64,000 nucleotides of DNA from Epiperipatus broadwayi (GCA_028023455.1 JAQFVV010000254.1:746001-810000), one strand, 5' to 3'. Counted from the stretch's first letter, positions 12,655 through 24,135 are shown. Notes: generated by a model from the sequence alone, not told the origin. Made by a program: numbers and translations.

Positions 12655-12935
12655 TAATTAGAAGGGATTTGAATTCAGGTTTTTAAGTTCAGCTATCCAC
12701 TCCATCTTATGTAATCGATACACATGACCACATATCATGAGAAAAAGATAAATGATCTCCAATATACATATTTCATGGGGAACCAACCAGCACTCATTAG
12801 TTGGTATATTGAAGATCATTTATCTTTCTCTCATGTATGTGGTCATGTGCATTGGTTAGTTACATAAGATATAGTGGATAGCTGAAGAGCTTAAAAATAT
12901 GCATTCGAATCCCTCTAATTACATCTAAAATTCAG
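12655..12935. repeat. Family E palindrome with degraded hammerhead
   Basis: Near-complete palindrome: arms of about 130 bp start AATTAGAAGGGATTTGAA and end TCGAATCCCTCTAATT, with almost no spacer (centre near 12790). The E ribozyme is recognisable on the minus strand across the centre: ACCAA, then CUAAUGA (the G5 position of CUGAUGA is mutated), a GAAA box and UUGG. The core mutation should abolish cleavage. Confidence 0.8.
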
Positions 12936-13690
12936 TATACACATTACATTTAAAATTCCGTTGTAGCAACAACTTTCGTCATTTGTACATAAACATACTC
13001 ATAAAAATTCAGTTTTATGATAATCTGTTATTTAATATTTAAAAGTAACTTTAAATCTAGATCTCAACTTCCTATAGTCACATAATTCTATAATTATGAT
13101 ACTCGGTATTGAAAGTCTCAGTTTTAAATAAATTTTCTTTATTACAAATTGAAACCTGTTCTATTGTTTAATTAAAATGTTTTAACATTTTTTAAACCAT
13201 TACATTTATTGCAGAAAAACAGGTTAAAAAATTATTGTAGAATTTTGTATTCAAATATTAAATGTGAGGATTTTTTTTTACTTTAATTAACTCGGAATTG
13301 ATGTAGCACTTTTAAATCCTGAATTACCATTTTATCACTGCGTAAACCATATAGATACAAAAATATTTTTATGGTTAAAAAAGTGATAAATATTTAACGT
13401 TACTTTATTTATGAGTTTTTTAAATTACAACCCATGTTACCACAACTAATATATTTAAGTATGCGTGCGCGAACACACTCCCATATATAATAATGTTTTC
13501 CTAAAAGTTTGTGATGATGGTGTTTTAGTTGTATTTTTACATTGGAATATTTCCATCATCTAATATGAATACTGAATGTCTTTAGAAAAATTTAACTTTA
13601 TTTAAATATTCCAAATACATTCAACTGTTAGTAATAGCATTCAGATTAATATATGCATAATGTTTTGAGAAGTATTATTCTTTCCTCTTC
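12936..13690. other. AT-rich, no gene seen
   Basis: No ORF, RNA gene or recognised repeat. Confidence 0.5.
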
Positions 13691-13694
13691 TTGA

Positions 13695-13815
13695 GGTGTT
13701 GCTGGCCTGACCAGTGACAGTATGAAGATAGAAATTAGATCTGGAGCTTTAGATTCTTTGAGTATTGTATTTTAAGGTAACACTCTAACCAACTGAGCCA
13801 TCCTGCCAAAGGCAA
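13695..13815 (-). repeat. tRNA-derived SINE with perfect A box
   Basis: The minus strand reads GGCAGGATGGCTCAGTTGG then TTAGAGTGTTACC, the D-arm half of a tRNA. TGGCTCAGTTGG fits the pol III A-box consensus exactly. The anticodon and T arms are not cloverleaf-like, and the body continues with CACTGGTCAGGCCAGCAACA, so this is a SINE rather than a tRNA gene. It abuts the 3' end of the Penelope-like element. Confidence 0.6.
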
Positions 13816-13835
13816 CAGTCAGTAGAAATTTCATA

Positions 13836-14700
13836 TACTTATCTATGAGGTTCCTCCTGATTTCTCCATTTTTTTCCAAGAGAAAAGTTGATTAGTGGTT
13901 TCAATACATTATGTATAGTCACACTAGGTTGACTTATGGGATTGTTTGCCATTGTCATGTGAACAGTTTCTTTAAATTTTCTTTTTTGTACCTTTTCTTC
14001 TTTATCCAATATTTTTGTATTCTCCCAATTGAACACATGGTCTGCTATCTTAGATACATCTGTTGAGTTCTTGCAAGTGCTTTTTAATGGGATGACTGGT
14101 CTCACCAATATACATTCTTCCACAATCCCATAGTATTTCATAGATGCAGTTTTTTTCCCAGCATTTTAAGTTTAGGCTTTGTAGATGTTAGAATTTCTCA
14201 TAGGGGGGGGGTATGGCTCTGGTAAGCTGTTCTGATGTTATTTTGATTGCAAATTTTCCTTAATTTGTCTGCTATTTTTGGTATGTATAGGTACACTACA
14301 GTACCAATAATTGATTTTTCTTTTGATGTTTCTTTTTGTTGTCTATTTAAGTTTTTCTTAATAACAGCTGATGGATAACCATTTTTCATAAGAGCTTGTT
14401 CTATATAAATCTTTTCTTTTTTAAATCACTGGTTTTATAACAAACTTCTTTTGCCTGTTCCATGGTGATAGTATAACTCCATGTTTTGTTTCTGGTATGA
14501 TTGGATGTATAGGCTAAGTATTATCCTATATGTGTGGGTTTTCAATAAATTGTAGTTTGATTTTGCCATGAGGGAGTCTTGTCACAAGAACATGTTCTGA
14601 TTCTATTGTGAATTTAATTGAAGGGGATATGTTGTTGATGTATTTGTAGTCCAACATATAAATATAACCATATATAATAACAATCTCGATCTAAAAAAAT
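13836..14700 (-). pseudogene. Penelope-like element: RT thumb and GIY-YIG endonuclease, broken
   Basis: Penelope-like elements (PLEs) encode a reverse transcriptase followed by a GIY-YIG endonuclease that nicks the target. On the minus strand, in order: INNISPSIKFTIESE near 14650; TMEQAKEVCYKTSDLKK near 14460-14410; KNGYPSAVIKKNL near 14385 (the 'NGYP' motif typical of the PLE RT C-terminus); YIPKIADKLRKI near 14295. Then come CIYEILWDCGRMYIGET (14148-14098), matching the GIY...YIGET core with its preceding DCG, and SKIADHVFNWENTKI near 14060. The reading frame changes at least twice (near 14200 and between YIGET and SKIADHV), so the copy is dead. The RT catalytic YADD part is absent because the element is 5'-truncated. 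The identification is strong; the subclade is not determined. Confidence 0.85.
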
Positions 14701-16139
14701 ATCAATGATAAGTTGACGATAGTAGTATGAAAAATATTTTCAGTTTATTTGACAGTGATTGTAAAAGATTTAGTTAGTTTGGAAGTGTACTTTGATACAA
14801 ATAATTATTTTATCTTCTTTCAACTGCCATATGTAATTCTTCAAAGATTTGAACAAACGACATCTGAACTGAATTAAGAAAAAACATCGTTGTAGTAGAT
14901 CAATTTGGTAAGAAGAGATTTTGAAGAGATAGTGAATAATTCAGCTATTTTTTATTTAATGAAAGACCAAGAATGATTTTAGTCATATTTAATTTTTTTT
15001 TTTCAATTTTGCTGACAATTTTAAAAATTGTTTTGATATATATAAGACTAAAGATTATGAATATTTTATATACACAAGACGTCAAGTGTGAACAATTTAT
15101 TATAATTTTATTTATTATAATTTTTTTTGTTTTGATTGCTATACTATTAAGAGAGATTAATAAAAACAATATATAAGAAATAAGAAAAAAGGGCATGCCA
15201 GTGGCTAATTGCTAAAGAGTTTAACGCTAAAGCATTCCAACATCTCTTAATTAATAGCAGACTTGTAAGTAAAAACACAAAAAGAAAGTGCTACTTTGTA
15301 TAGAACCATTCAAAATTTGTTCTTTAACAATTAACAAAATGTTTGTAAATGGCATTCAGTTTTCAATATATTTAATTTACATAATTAACTGACTATGAGA
15401 TACTGTCCTTGATATAGATAAGTAAAATAACACGAAATATTCCACTGCAAGTCAATCCACTGTTTAGCTAAAAACTAAATTATGGACTATACAAAAATTT
15501 ACAAGTTCATTTTAATTTGAACTCAGATCAAACTGTACGAATATTTAAAATTTCATTTAGATTTGAACTCAAGACCTCAGGCATTACAGAAATGATGCGC
15601 AAACTCCTACAACGTAATACAATTTCATTTCCTACATATGAATATCATTTCATTTTCAATCGTTATCAATTAAACAGGAATATGAAGTTCAGTCCAGTGT
15701 TCCTAACCATAATTTTATTTTTCCACATCGTTTCAGGAGTCTTTTTTATCTTATTTATCCACTTTTCATTGGGTCTGTTTTAAACATTTTGCAATTGCCT
15801 GGAATCCATTTTAAAACTTCAATTATTTATTTTATTAACATTTCCAGCTGAGCTCCATTTCCCTCCTTCAGTGATGTCAGTGATAAATTCAAGCATCTTT
15901 CCTACATTTTACTTTTGACCCCCCCCCTATATTAATCTTGACATATATATCTCTTCATTATTTTGCTGCATAATTTGTAGTCTTGCTATTATTTTTCTAT
16001 TAAGTATCCAAGTATCAAACTTATAGATAAATATTTTTATTAAAAACAATTCTTTTAAAGTTCATAAGTATTTTTTTATCATTAAAAATGTAAATTAATA
16101 AAATAGATTATTCTGAACTTTAACATAAATTAGTAATAA
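14701..16139. other. AT-rich, no gene seen
   Basis: Two opposite-strand frames near 14945-15196 are low-complexity I/F/L/K-rich shadows. A plus-strand frame at 15517-15783 has a hydrophobic C-terminus but overlaps a SINE-like stretch, and I do not support it as a gene. Confidence 0.5.
15540..15625 (-). repeat. Possible SINE remnant
   Basis: The minus strand reads GAGGTCTTGAGTTCAAATC, close to the pol III B box (GGTTCGAANCC), preceded by GTAGGAGTTTGCGCATC. No A box was found. Confidence 0.3.
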
Positions 16140-16384
16140 AAATTATATACAACAGCTATGTAAATATATGTATATTAATAATGATTACATATAAAAAGCC
16201 TTTTTCATATACATATAAAAAGCCTTTTTCAGCACACGATTTCATGCCCTTACCAAATGTTAATCATCTACTTTCATGCTAATCAATTATTGAGATACAG
16301 CACTCTCTAGTGTTCTATAATGGAACGAAAATAAAAATAAAATAAAACATCAGTAAAATAGAACAATACCTTCATATAGAGATC
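16140..16384. repeat. Repeat G, left half (interrupted by RTE)
   Basis: Aligns with 61140-61350: shared AAAAGCCTTTTT, AAATGTTAATCATCTA, CTCTAGTGTTC and AATGGAA motifs in the same order. A 22-bp segment (TACATATAAAAAGCCTTTTT) is locally duplicated at 16185-16230. Confidence 0.7.
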
Positions 16385-16387
16385 TAA

Positions 16388-16942
16388 ATACCTTGATGAG
16401 ATTATTACTACAAATTAAAATATAATGAATAAGATTAATCATAGAATTAAACTTGGATGAAATGTTTTTCGTAGAAATAACTTATTATTAGAAAGAAATA
16501 TGCTTATGTGATTGAAAAGGATGGTTTTTAATAAATGTGTGTTTCCTATTTATAGATTTGATACTTAGACACTTAACAGAAGACCAATATAAAGACTTGA
16601 GACCACTCAATGAGGTATAGAGAGGTGTAAGCTAGAAATAAAAAGAAGAGAGTGAAAACAAAATACATGGGTGACAAAACAAACAGGAATTAAGAAACTG
16701 AAATGGAGTTGGGCTAAACATAATTTTAAAAGAGATAATAATAAATGGACAGTTAAAATATTAAACTGGATTCCAAGAGTTTGTAAAAGACTTAGAAAGA
16801 GACCACATGTGAGATGAATAAAACGAATAAGGAAATGTGCTGGATATGGGGAGAAAAGAGGCTACATATTGAAGATGGAGTGAACTTGGAGAGACTTTAT
16901 TTTGCAGTGGATCAGTAATAGTTAAAAATGATGATGATGATA
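16388..16942 (+). mobile_element. RTE-type LINE, 3' fragment nested in repeat G
   Basis: The plus-strand translation follows the RTE C-terminus (RIKLG near 16450, KWSW near 16700, RPHVR near 16800) and ends in a GATGATGATGATAG tail at 16929. In the uninterrupted G copy (61340) CATATAGAGATCC is contiguous with AATATAACTTC. Here the RTE lies between those two halves, with TAGAGATC on the left and TAGAAATC on the right, probably the TSD. Confidence 0.8.
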
Positions 16943-17015
16943 GAAATCCAATATAACTTCATAAAATTAACAATATAACATGAATAAATAATACATTTGT
17001 TATACAACTTTAAAT
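16943..17015. repeat. Repeat G, right half
   Basis: CCAATATAACTTCATAAAAT continues the G sequence seen at 61350 after the RTE insertion. Confidence 0.6.
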
Positions 17016-17019
17016 ATAC

Positions 17020-17160
17020 TTTGTTATATATATTTTTTAATATTAAATTATTTCTCCAAACGGCACCCATCACAAGTTTAATTCTCTGATTAATTTTATC
17101 TTTTATGTTTTGTATTAGTAATTTGATCAAGGTATTTATTACAGTCAATAAATTTTTATT
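17020..17160 (-). mobile_element. RTE-type LINE remnant
   Basis: The minus-strand translation contains INQRIKL and WRNNLILKN, the 'RIKLGWSVFGRNNLILK' region of the RTE copies at 9478 and 50090. Confidence 0.55.
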
Positions 17161-17294
17161 TTTAAAAACATATCCAGGATTATTTTAGCTAAAAAAGGCA
17201 AAGCTCTCCACACAGTAGTGCCACTCAGCACAAGCTAGAGTAATCAATGGATGCCAGAAGGTTTCTACATAAAATTCCTATTTAGTGCCTACTC

Positions 17295-17353
17295 ATCCAA
17301 TATCCCCAGACTAGTTTCTAGCTTGTGGATATCATCAGTGAGAAGTCTTGGAT
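17295..17353 (-). ncRNA. Hammerhead ribozyme, type I, family B (copy 1)
   Basis: RNA order on the minus strand: distal stem I AUCCAA, internal loop GAC, proximal stem I UUCUCA, CUGAUGA, stem II (UAUC-CACAA-GCUA, one mismatch), GAAA, stem III A-C-UA-G-U, cleavage C17, proximal UGGGGA, loop UA, distal UUGGAU. Both stem I helices pair (two G-U). All core boxes are intact. Predicted cleavage follows the complement of 17309. Confidence 0.85.
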
Positions 17354-18035
17354 CTGAGAGCACTGCACCTAGATCTTAGAATCTAATGCAACCCTCCAGC
17401 AACCACTTTTTATCTCTACTTAACTACAAAACTATGAGAATTGAAAACACAAAAATATTTTCAATCCGAGATCATTAGCTTATATAGTGATATATATCTG
17501 AACTCAGTTCAGTACCCATACATTTTGGGGTCCTTGGTTCTTTAATAACCATAGCCACCACTATCCTATTAAGCAGGATTGGTATTAAACCACTAAACAT
17601 CACATGATAACCATTTCTTATGCTTTCTCATAACTGTTATTAAAGAAGAGTAGGAACTAGATAGGGATTTTATGCACAAGCCTTCTTGAATCCATTGATT
17701 ATACTATTTTGCAATGAGTGGCACTACTGTATGGAGAGTTTTGCTTATTTTTAATAACAGTTATGAGAAAGCATAAGAAATGGTAATCATGTGATGTTTA
17801 GTGGTTTAATACCAATCCTGCTTAATAGGATAGGGGTGGCTATGGTCATTAAAGAACTAAAGACATCATAATGTGTGGGTACTGAGCTGACTTCAGACCT
17901 ATATGACTGTATAAGCTAATGAGCTTGGATTGAAAATATTGTTTTCAATTTTATTCAGATAGTTTTGAAGTAGAGATAAAAAATGGCTGCTGGAGGGTTG
18001 CATTAGATTCTAAGATCTAGGTGCAGTGTTCTCAG

Positions 18036-18094
18036 ATCAAAGGCTCCTTACTGACAAAAGCCACAAACTAAAAACTAGTCTAGGGATATTGGAT
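18036..18094 (+). ncRNA. Hammerhead motif, family B, degenerate
   Basis: Aligned to the other B copies, but CUGAUGA reads CUGACAA and GAAA reads AAAA, so the core is broken. Proximal and distal stem I sequences are still recognisable. Confidence 0.7.
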
Positions 18095-18485
18095 GAGTAG
18101 ACACTAGATAGGGATTTTATGCACAAGACTTCTGGCATCCATTCATAACTCTGGCTTGCACTGAGTGGCACTACTGTATGGAGGGTTTGGTCTGTTTTAA
18201 TAACAGTTATGAGCAAGCATACAAAATGGTCATTATGTGATGTTTAGGGGTTTAATACCAATCCTGCCTCATAGGATAGTGGTGGCTACGGTTATTAAAA
18301 AACCAAAGACCAAAACATATGGATGCATAACTGAGTTCAGACCTATATGACTGTATAAGCTAATGAGCTTGGATTGAAAATAGTGTTTTCAAATTTTATT
18401 CTCATAGTTTTGTAGTTAAGTAGAGATAAAATGTGACTGCTGGATAGTTGCATTAGATTCTAAGATCAATGTGCAGTGCTCTTGG

Positions 18486-18544
18486 ATCCAAGGCTCCTCA
18501 CTGATGAAGGCCACAAGTCAGAAACTAGTATTGGGATATTGGAT
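18486..18544 (+). ncRNA. Hammerhead ribozyme, type I, family B (copy 3)
   Basis: AUCCAA, loop GGC, UCCUCA, CUGAUGA (18501-18507), stem II AGGC-CACAA-GUCA, GAAA (18521-18524), CUAGUA with H17 = A, then UUGGGA, UA, UUGGAU. The core is intact. One mismatch lies in proximal stem I and the cleavage triplet is GUA instead of GUC, so activity may be lower. Confidence 0.8.
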
Positions 18545-18734
18545 GAGTAGGCACTAGATAGGGATTTTATGCTCAAGCCTTCTGGCATCCATTGATTACT
18601 CTGGCTTGCACTGAGTATTACTAATGTATAGAGAATTTTGCCTGCTTTAATAACAGTTATGAGCAAGCATAAGAAATAGTGATCATGTGATTAGTGATTT
18701 AATTATTTTAGCTGTTAATACTTAACTTTAGTTC

Positions 18735-18848
18735 TGCCCTGTATCATTTAGTGTGGTGGGAAAATGTCAGAAGGTTTTCAGATTGTTTCCAATTCTGGTA
18801 CTTCCAGCACTCAAACTTTTTAAGAACTTTTGAGAAATAAAGTATTTC
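18735..18848 (+). repeat. SINE-like repeat
   Basis: A TTTAGTGTGGTGGGAAAATG head and a CACTCAAACTTTTTAAGAAC plus GAGAAATAAA tail place it with the elements at 10383 and 10605. Confidence 0.5.
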
Positions 18849-19079
18849 AATTATTTATTTTATTCATTTAACATTAGTCCTAATTTTTTTGCATTCATTC
18901 AGTAACTATTGCAAAATTTCCTGAGCTCAGACATTATCCATATAAACATTTTGTTCATATTTATTTAAAATTTTTTTGATTAATTTTATTTATCAAATAT
19001 ATTTATTAATTAATTTAACTTCAAATATTTATAACTATTAATGGATTGATTAATTTGATGGATATTTTAGAATAATTTG

Positions 19080-19345
19080 TATACAGCCTGTCCATTAAAG
19101 CATGAAGATTCTCTATCTTAATATATATATATCTGAGCACTTATTGCATATATATGTAGAGAGGAAAATCTGGACCAACTGATCATTGCTGGTTTAGCAT
19201 GAAATATGTATGTTGGTGATTATTTATATTTTTGATATATATATATATGTGTGTGTGTGTGTGTTCAAGTGTATCAGTGTTATGAGATAGTGTTGTGAGT
19301 TGTGTGAAAGTCTGTGCTCATATACCCTATATATTATACAAATAA
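19080..19345 (+). repeat. Family E repeat, plus copy
   Basis: Runs from TACAGCCTGTCCATTAAAG through ATCTGAGCACTTATTGCATA to GTCTGTGCTCATATACCC. A TG/TA microsatellite interrupts it at 19236-19263. It contains a degenerate hammerhead (19165-19223). Confidence 0.8.
19165..19223 (+). ncRNA. Hammerhead motif, family E, degenerate
   Basis: ACCAA, then CUGAUCA (CUGAUGA with a core change), stem II UUGCU-GGUUU-AGCAU, GAAA (19201-19204), then UUGGU. Position 17 is G (UAUG before UUGGU), which hammerheads do not tolerate. Two core defects make it inactive. Confidence 0.7.
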
Positions 19346-20450
19346 ATAGAGGTTGAAATAGCATTCAATCATAACCATTTTTCTAGAGAAACAATTCAAA
19401 TATAATTTATAAACTAAATATAAATAATCACTTTAGAAATACATTATATGAATTAAATATAGATTAACATCAATCTCTCTAATAGATAAAGAATAGTCAT
19501 AATTTCTAATGATTATACAATGCCTTATTTATTAAATTTGCCATAAACATTTTTTATAACAAACACTTTTACACTATAATGTTTTTTACATTATCCTTCA
19601 TGATTGTTTTGATCATATTTCTAATACTATTTATTTTTAAATCTATATTCTGTAGTGTATATCAATACATTTTAATTTATTTATAAGAAATATAACTTTA
19701 CAAATGAAAAGCATTCTTAAAAATAATATTTGATATTTGAAAATATATTTAAAAAAAGTAATATTACTTTTCTCCTCTTCATTTGTATTAGTAATTTTAT
19801 TCAATGTTTTTAACATCTGCAACTACCTAAGATGAGGGAACTACTTCATAAGAGGTGAATAATAAAACCTTTTGGTCATAGACATTAAAATTGGTTTGCT
19901 GAATAAAAATGTTTTAAAAAGTAATAAACTGGAATATGTAATCATATCAATAATTTTTTTTCTTATTGGATTACTGATAAAAATAATTAATGAATAAAAT
20001 ATTTATTATTTGAATTCCATTGTTAAACCTGAAAGAATTACTAAACCATCATAAAGCAATGAAATTCTGTTTTGAAATTTAAAATTTCACTTATAATTAT
20101 TAAAAATGTTAAAAATTGGCCATTAGGATGTATGTGAAGACATGGTCAACTATAATTTTGGTTTTTATCATTATAACATATTCGTGGCTTTTTTAAAAAA
20201 ATATTTTCAAATAAAATTAACTATTATCATGAAAATGTTTATTTTAAAATAAATATATAATCATAAATACACTACGAAAATATACATTTTTTAATAACAC
20301 AAAAGAAAAACACTTGCAAATATTAATAATTTATATTAATCATTTATTAGACTAGAGATTATCTACTTAATAAATAATATTTCTGTAGTGTTGTAGTAAA
20401 AACTACATAGAGAAATATGCTCCCAAGCAATCTCAAACTTTGAAGACATG
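19346..20450. other. AT-rich, no gene seen
   Basis: AATCATTTATTAGACTAGAG near 20338 followed by ATTATCTAC is a stray copy of the repeat H motif (41290-41640). Nothing else was recognised. Confidence 0.45.
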
Positions 20451-20454
20451 ATGT

Positions 20455-21965
20455 GATGCACTATGACTTCTCCTTATACAGAGTCAGGAATCTCTCAGCA
20501 ACTATACCCAGAAAAACCTGTTAGCCACTTTGAACCCCTTTCCATTCCCCACCCCAAGTTTCCCCATATTCTTTTCTACCCTGCTCCATCCCATTTTCAC
20601 AATATAATCTTTGTCAACTCCATGGCTTTTAGATCTAAAACCTCCTTATCTTTTCCCAAACCCAGCATAAAACCAATAAGCCACTTTCTGTATAATCACT
20701 TTGTTTATATTTATTCTTCTACAACTTCATTATTTGTATCCTTTCTGCTTTCATCCATTTACATTCAATTAACAGATGCCTAATATTTTCTATACCATCC
20801 TTACACAGCTTGCAGATTGAATCACCCATATTTCTCCATTTACATGTATATTCCCTTGTTGCTAAAGATCCCATTCAAGCCTTAAACAGTAAACTACTTT
20901 CCTTGCTATTATCATAAATTAACTCACACCCAATATTCTGTTTACTTCTATAAATATTTAAACTCTTTTTACTCTCCATACTAGCTCTCCATCTCTCCAA
21001 CTCCCTATTCTTTATTAATGCATCTATTCTTCTATCCCATTCCTTAACACTAAAACACTCAACAATTCTCCTAACACAATCATCCCACCTTTTGTATAAG
21101 TATACTGACATAAATTCTTTATCTAAATCTTCTGCATAATGCATTACCTTTCACACCCATCTTGTTGCCTGCCCTTTATTCATAACCCAATTAAATACTA
21201 TTTTGGCTATTCTTTTATTATCCATAAACTGTAATCTACCAAACATTTTCATTTTGCTTTTTGCATCTCTCATATAAAAACTTGACCATCCCATTTCTCC
21301 TTGAATTGCCTCCTTTGCCATCCACACTTCTGCATCTAATGCATGTCTTCCTACTTCTCTTTGTACTTTTTCTAAGTAATCTAATATTCCTTTACTAACA
21401 CATAACACATCATTACCATATGTTAACCCTGCTACTGCCACTCCCTTCCATACAATCCTAGCTACATCATATTTATTATAGGAGAACACTGTTAATTTCT
21501 TTATCAATCCCTTTCTTTTCTTTGCTTCATTTATCAATTTTTTCTCCCATTCATCCAAGCAATTTCTCTGATTACTTAAAACGATTCCCAAATAGTTATA
21601 TCTATTCACCACACTTAACTTTATATCCCCCAATAAAAATTCTTTGTCTTCTCTTTCCCCAATATTAATCATCATTACTTTTGATTTTTCTTCACTAAAT
21701 TTAATTCCCATCTCTTTACCCCTTCGTGCATGTCCTCAGCATAACTTCCATATCTTCCCTTCTTTCTGCACACAAAAAAACATCACAAATAAAAGACCTG
21801 ACAATGTGTATACTCCCTTGTCACCTATTAATGGTATATCTATCCCTCTTCCTAGTCTTTCTATTGCTCTCTCCATTTCTCTCAAATACAACAAAAAACA
21901 AAATAGGTGACAGAGGACATCCTTGCCTTATTCCCATTCCATTTTTAACTTTAACTGTGATGTTG
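20455..21965 (-). mobile_element. LINE family Y, 5'-truncated copy with RT C-terminus
   Basis: Minus-strand reading from about 21950: GIRQGCPLSPILF (RT motif B region), then a damaged catalytic box near 21800, GIKFSEEKSKVMMIN near 21710, YNYLGIVLSN near 21600, VAVAGLTYGNDVLC near 21440, and RWDDCVRRIVECF near 21080. A long frame covers 21711-21151; the next starts at 21144 after a short break, so only a few lesions separate it from a continuous C-terminus. The 3' end (CTGACTCTGTATAAGGAGAA) equals that at 21966 and at 600. Length and truncation fit incomplete target-primed reverse transcription. Confidence 0.85.
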
Positions 21966-22335
21966 ATGTGATGTACCATGACTTCTCCTTAAATGGAGTC
22001 AGGAATCTCTCAGCAACTATGCCCAAAAAAAACTGTTAGCCACTTTATATTCCCCTTCCATTCCCCACCCTAAGCTTTCCCATAATCTGCTCCATCCCAT
22101 TTCCACAACATAATCTTTGTCAACTCTATGGTCTTTATATCTAAATCCCCCTTATCTTTCCCAAACCCAGCATAAAAACCAATAACCCACTTTCTGTATA
22201 ATCACTTTGTTCATATTTATTCTCCCTTAATTGTACCCTTTCTGCTTTCAAGCATTTACATTCAATCAACAAATGCTTAACATTTTCTATATCTTCCTTA
22301 CACAATTGTGGATTTGCTTGCAAAAGAGCCCCATC
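21966..22335 (-). mobile_element. LINE family Y, second 3' end placed directly upstream
   Basis: Reverse-strand sequence duplicates the 3' 370 bp of the neighbour. It encodes LCKEDIENVKHLLIECKCLK, a Cys/His block typical of LINE C-termini. Same orientation, joined head-to-tail at TGATGTGATG, which also ends the other copy. Either two independent insertions or one tandem event. Confidence 0.8.
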
Positions 22336-23268
22336 AAGTGGGAAAAAATAATACTACATTTTTAAAATACAATAATAGCTTCAACTATTGTTATTTTCCG
22401 GAATCTATTTTGAAGAAACATTTTGAAAAATGTCTGGTTGAATTTTAATTCAAAAATCAGGAATTAAATTGGAATTTAATTTTGAATAAAAATATTCATC
22501 TTTATGCATCTCTTCTTACCTTAAAGCAGCTAAGAATTTTTGAATAGGTGTAAGTCAGTAGTGATATTTTCAGGTTTATTTTAAAATTAATCAATAAGTT
22601 TATGCTACCAAATGAATGCAAAACTGGAAAATTAACACTACAAGTAGCCACAAAGTTATTGCAGCACCCTCCATCATATGAAGAACTGCAATTCTATGAG
22701 TGAAACACTTCACAAAGGAAAGAATCAACATATCCTTATATTTATTTTATATTTTTCAACAGTTTACCATGCAAAAATTTCAACCAATAGTAAAACTCTC
22801 TTGATTGTAGATTCTATATAGCTAATTGATTCTCACTCAATGTTACCTGTGGACTTTTCATATCCAGAGACAAGAATAAGGCTAAATTTTAATATGTGAT
22901 TTGAAGAACAGGATTACTTGTCAATGACTTTTTACCCTGATGACTTAATTATCATAAACCAATTAGATGACTTATTATCAAAGTTTCATTTGTATTTAAA
23001 TTAACTGCAATTCCATCTTTGTATTCAACATTTTATAGTTCATTGCATCAGTAACCTATAGTTTGAAAACAAGAATTAACTCAAAAATAAAAATAGTAGA
23101 AATGAGAAAATTTGAGTTCGTGAATATCAACACCCTCAATTGTGTTAGTAGCATCACAAATCATCGCTCACTGAGTTGTATTCTCATCTAGTGCTCTCAG
23201 CATGCACTCAGCATGTTGTTGCTAACAAAGTGAACACATTATTGTTTACAAACAGGCAAATCACATTG
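22336..23268. other. AT-rich, no gene seen
   Basis: No ORF or RNA gene was recognised. A CAGCATGCACTCAGCATG direct repeat occurs near 23198. Confidence 0.45.
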
Positions 23269-23269
23269 A

Positions 23270-24135
23270 TAGGGGTGCATCATAAAATGGTTCCATATTT
23301 CCAAAACTTTTTAAAGCAGTATTACAAAAAATACTTTGTGGATTAAAATGAAAAGATTCGTTTGTTTTTACAAATAGTGCTTCAGAGTTTCAAAATATGC
23401 TGCAAGAGTGTGATAAAAGTAAGAAAATAACCTAAATTTAAATGCTAAAAAGACTAAAGTAATATCCAATGGATTTTCTCAAAAAAAAAAAAACAACAAC
23501 TAAAGATTAATAATCATAAATTAGAAAAAAAATTATAACTTAATGAATGAAATTAATTATAGAATTAATCTTGGATGGAGTGCTTTTGACAGCAATAACT
23601 TAATATTAAAAAATATATGCCTATGTGTTTTTTTTTAAAAAAAGGTTGAGTTTTACACTTCTTAGTTGTGAGAGAAGAACAATTCAGAGACTTCAGAACA
23701 CTTACTGAAGTATGAAGAGTTATACGTTTGGAATAATAAGAAGACATTGAAAGTAAAAAACTTGAATTTAAAAAGCAACAGATATCACTAACCATATTGA
23801 AAAGATTAAGAGAGTAAAATAGAACTGGACTGGATGTTCTGATAAAAAAGATGATGAATGATGGACAGCCAAAGTCTTAAATTGGATCCCAGAAGATTAT
23901 AAAAGACTGGACATAGTATTAAAAGAAATGATAATAAATGGACAATTTAAATTATAGATTGAATTCTAAGAGATAGTGAAAGAGGTACAATGAAAGCATG
24001 TGTGATTGTTGGCTAAAATAAGGAAGTTTGTTGATGTAATGTGGAAAAAAGTTAAGAATCAGAAAAACTAAATTAAACATGGACAGACTTTATTCCTATA
24101 ATGGATTGATAATAATTGAAATGTTGATGATAAAT
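23270..24135 (+). mobile_element. RTE-type LINE, decayed 3' fragment
   Basis: The plus strand follows the RTE copy at 51740-52610 with a small internal deletion: AKVLCGLK-type region near 23330, the FADD neighbourhood at 23358 (lost), SEFQNMLQE near 23380, FNGFSQK region near 23470, RINLGWSAFDSNNLILKN near 23560. The end region carries the terminal W.DN motif and a TTGATGATAAATATGAT tail. Confidence 0.75.

Larger units (their letters stand above)
17191..18701. mobile_element. Hammerhead retrozyme family B: 1.5-kb inverted-plus-tandem insertion
   Basis: One insertion flanked by a perfect 12-bp TSD, ATTATTTTAGCT, at 17179-17190 and 18702-18713. The left 455 bp (17191-17645) are a minus-oriented unit. 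From about 17646 the orientation flips and about 2.35 plus-oriented units follow with a 447-450 bp period (GAGTAG at 17648, 18095, 18545). The unit is non-coding and contains a type I hammerhead, present three times: 17295 (minus), 18036 (plus, degenerate) and 18486 (plus). Tandem HHR-bearing units with TSDs are the hallmark of retrozymes; a head-to-head start is not part of the usual description. Confidence 0.9.

Noticed and set aside
13695-13815. A functional tRNA gene on the minus strand
   Set aside because: Only the D-arm half and A box are tRNA-like; no T arm, acceptor pairing or cloverleaf, so it is called a SINE.
14945-15196. Overlapping opposite-strand hydrophobic frames
   Set aside because: Low-complexity AT-rich sequence; no motif, and both strands open equally.
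18466-18666. Minus-strand 66-codon frame, and the similar one at 39995-40219
   Set aside because: Both are the antisense of the family B hammerhead repeat; the peptide similarity only reflects the repeat.
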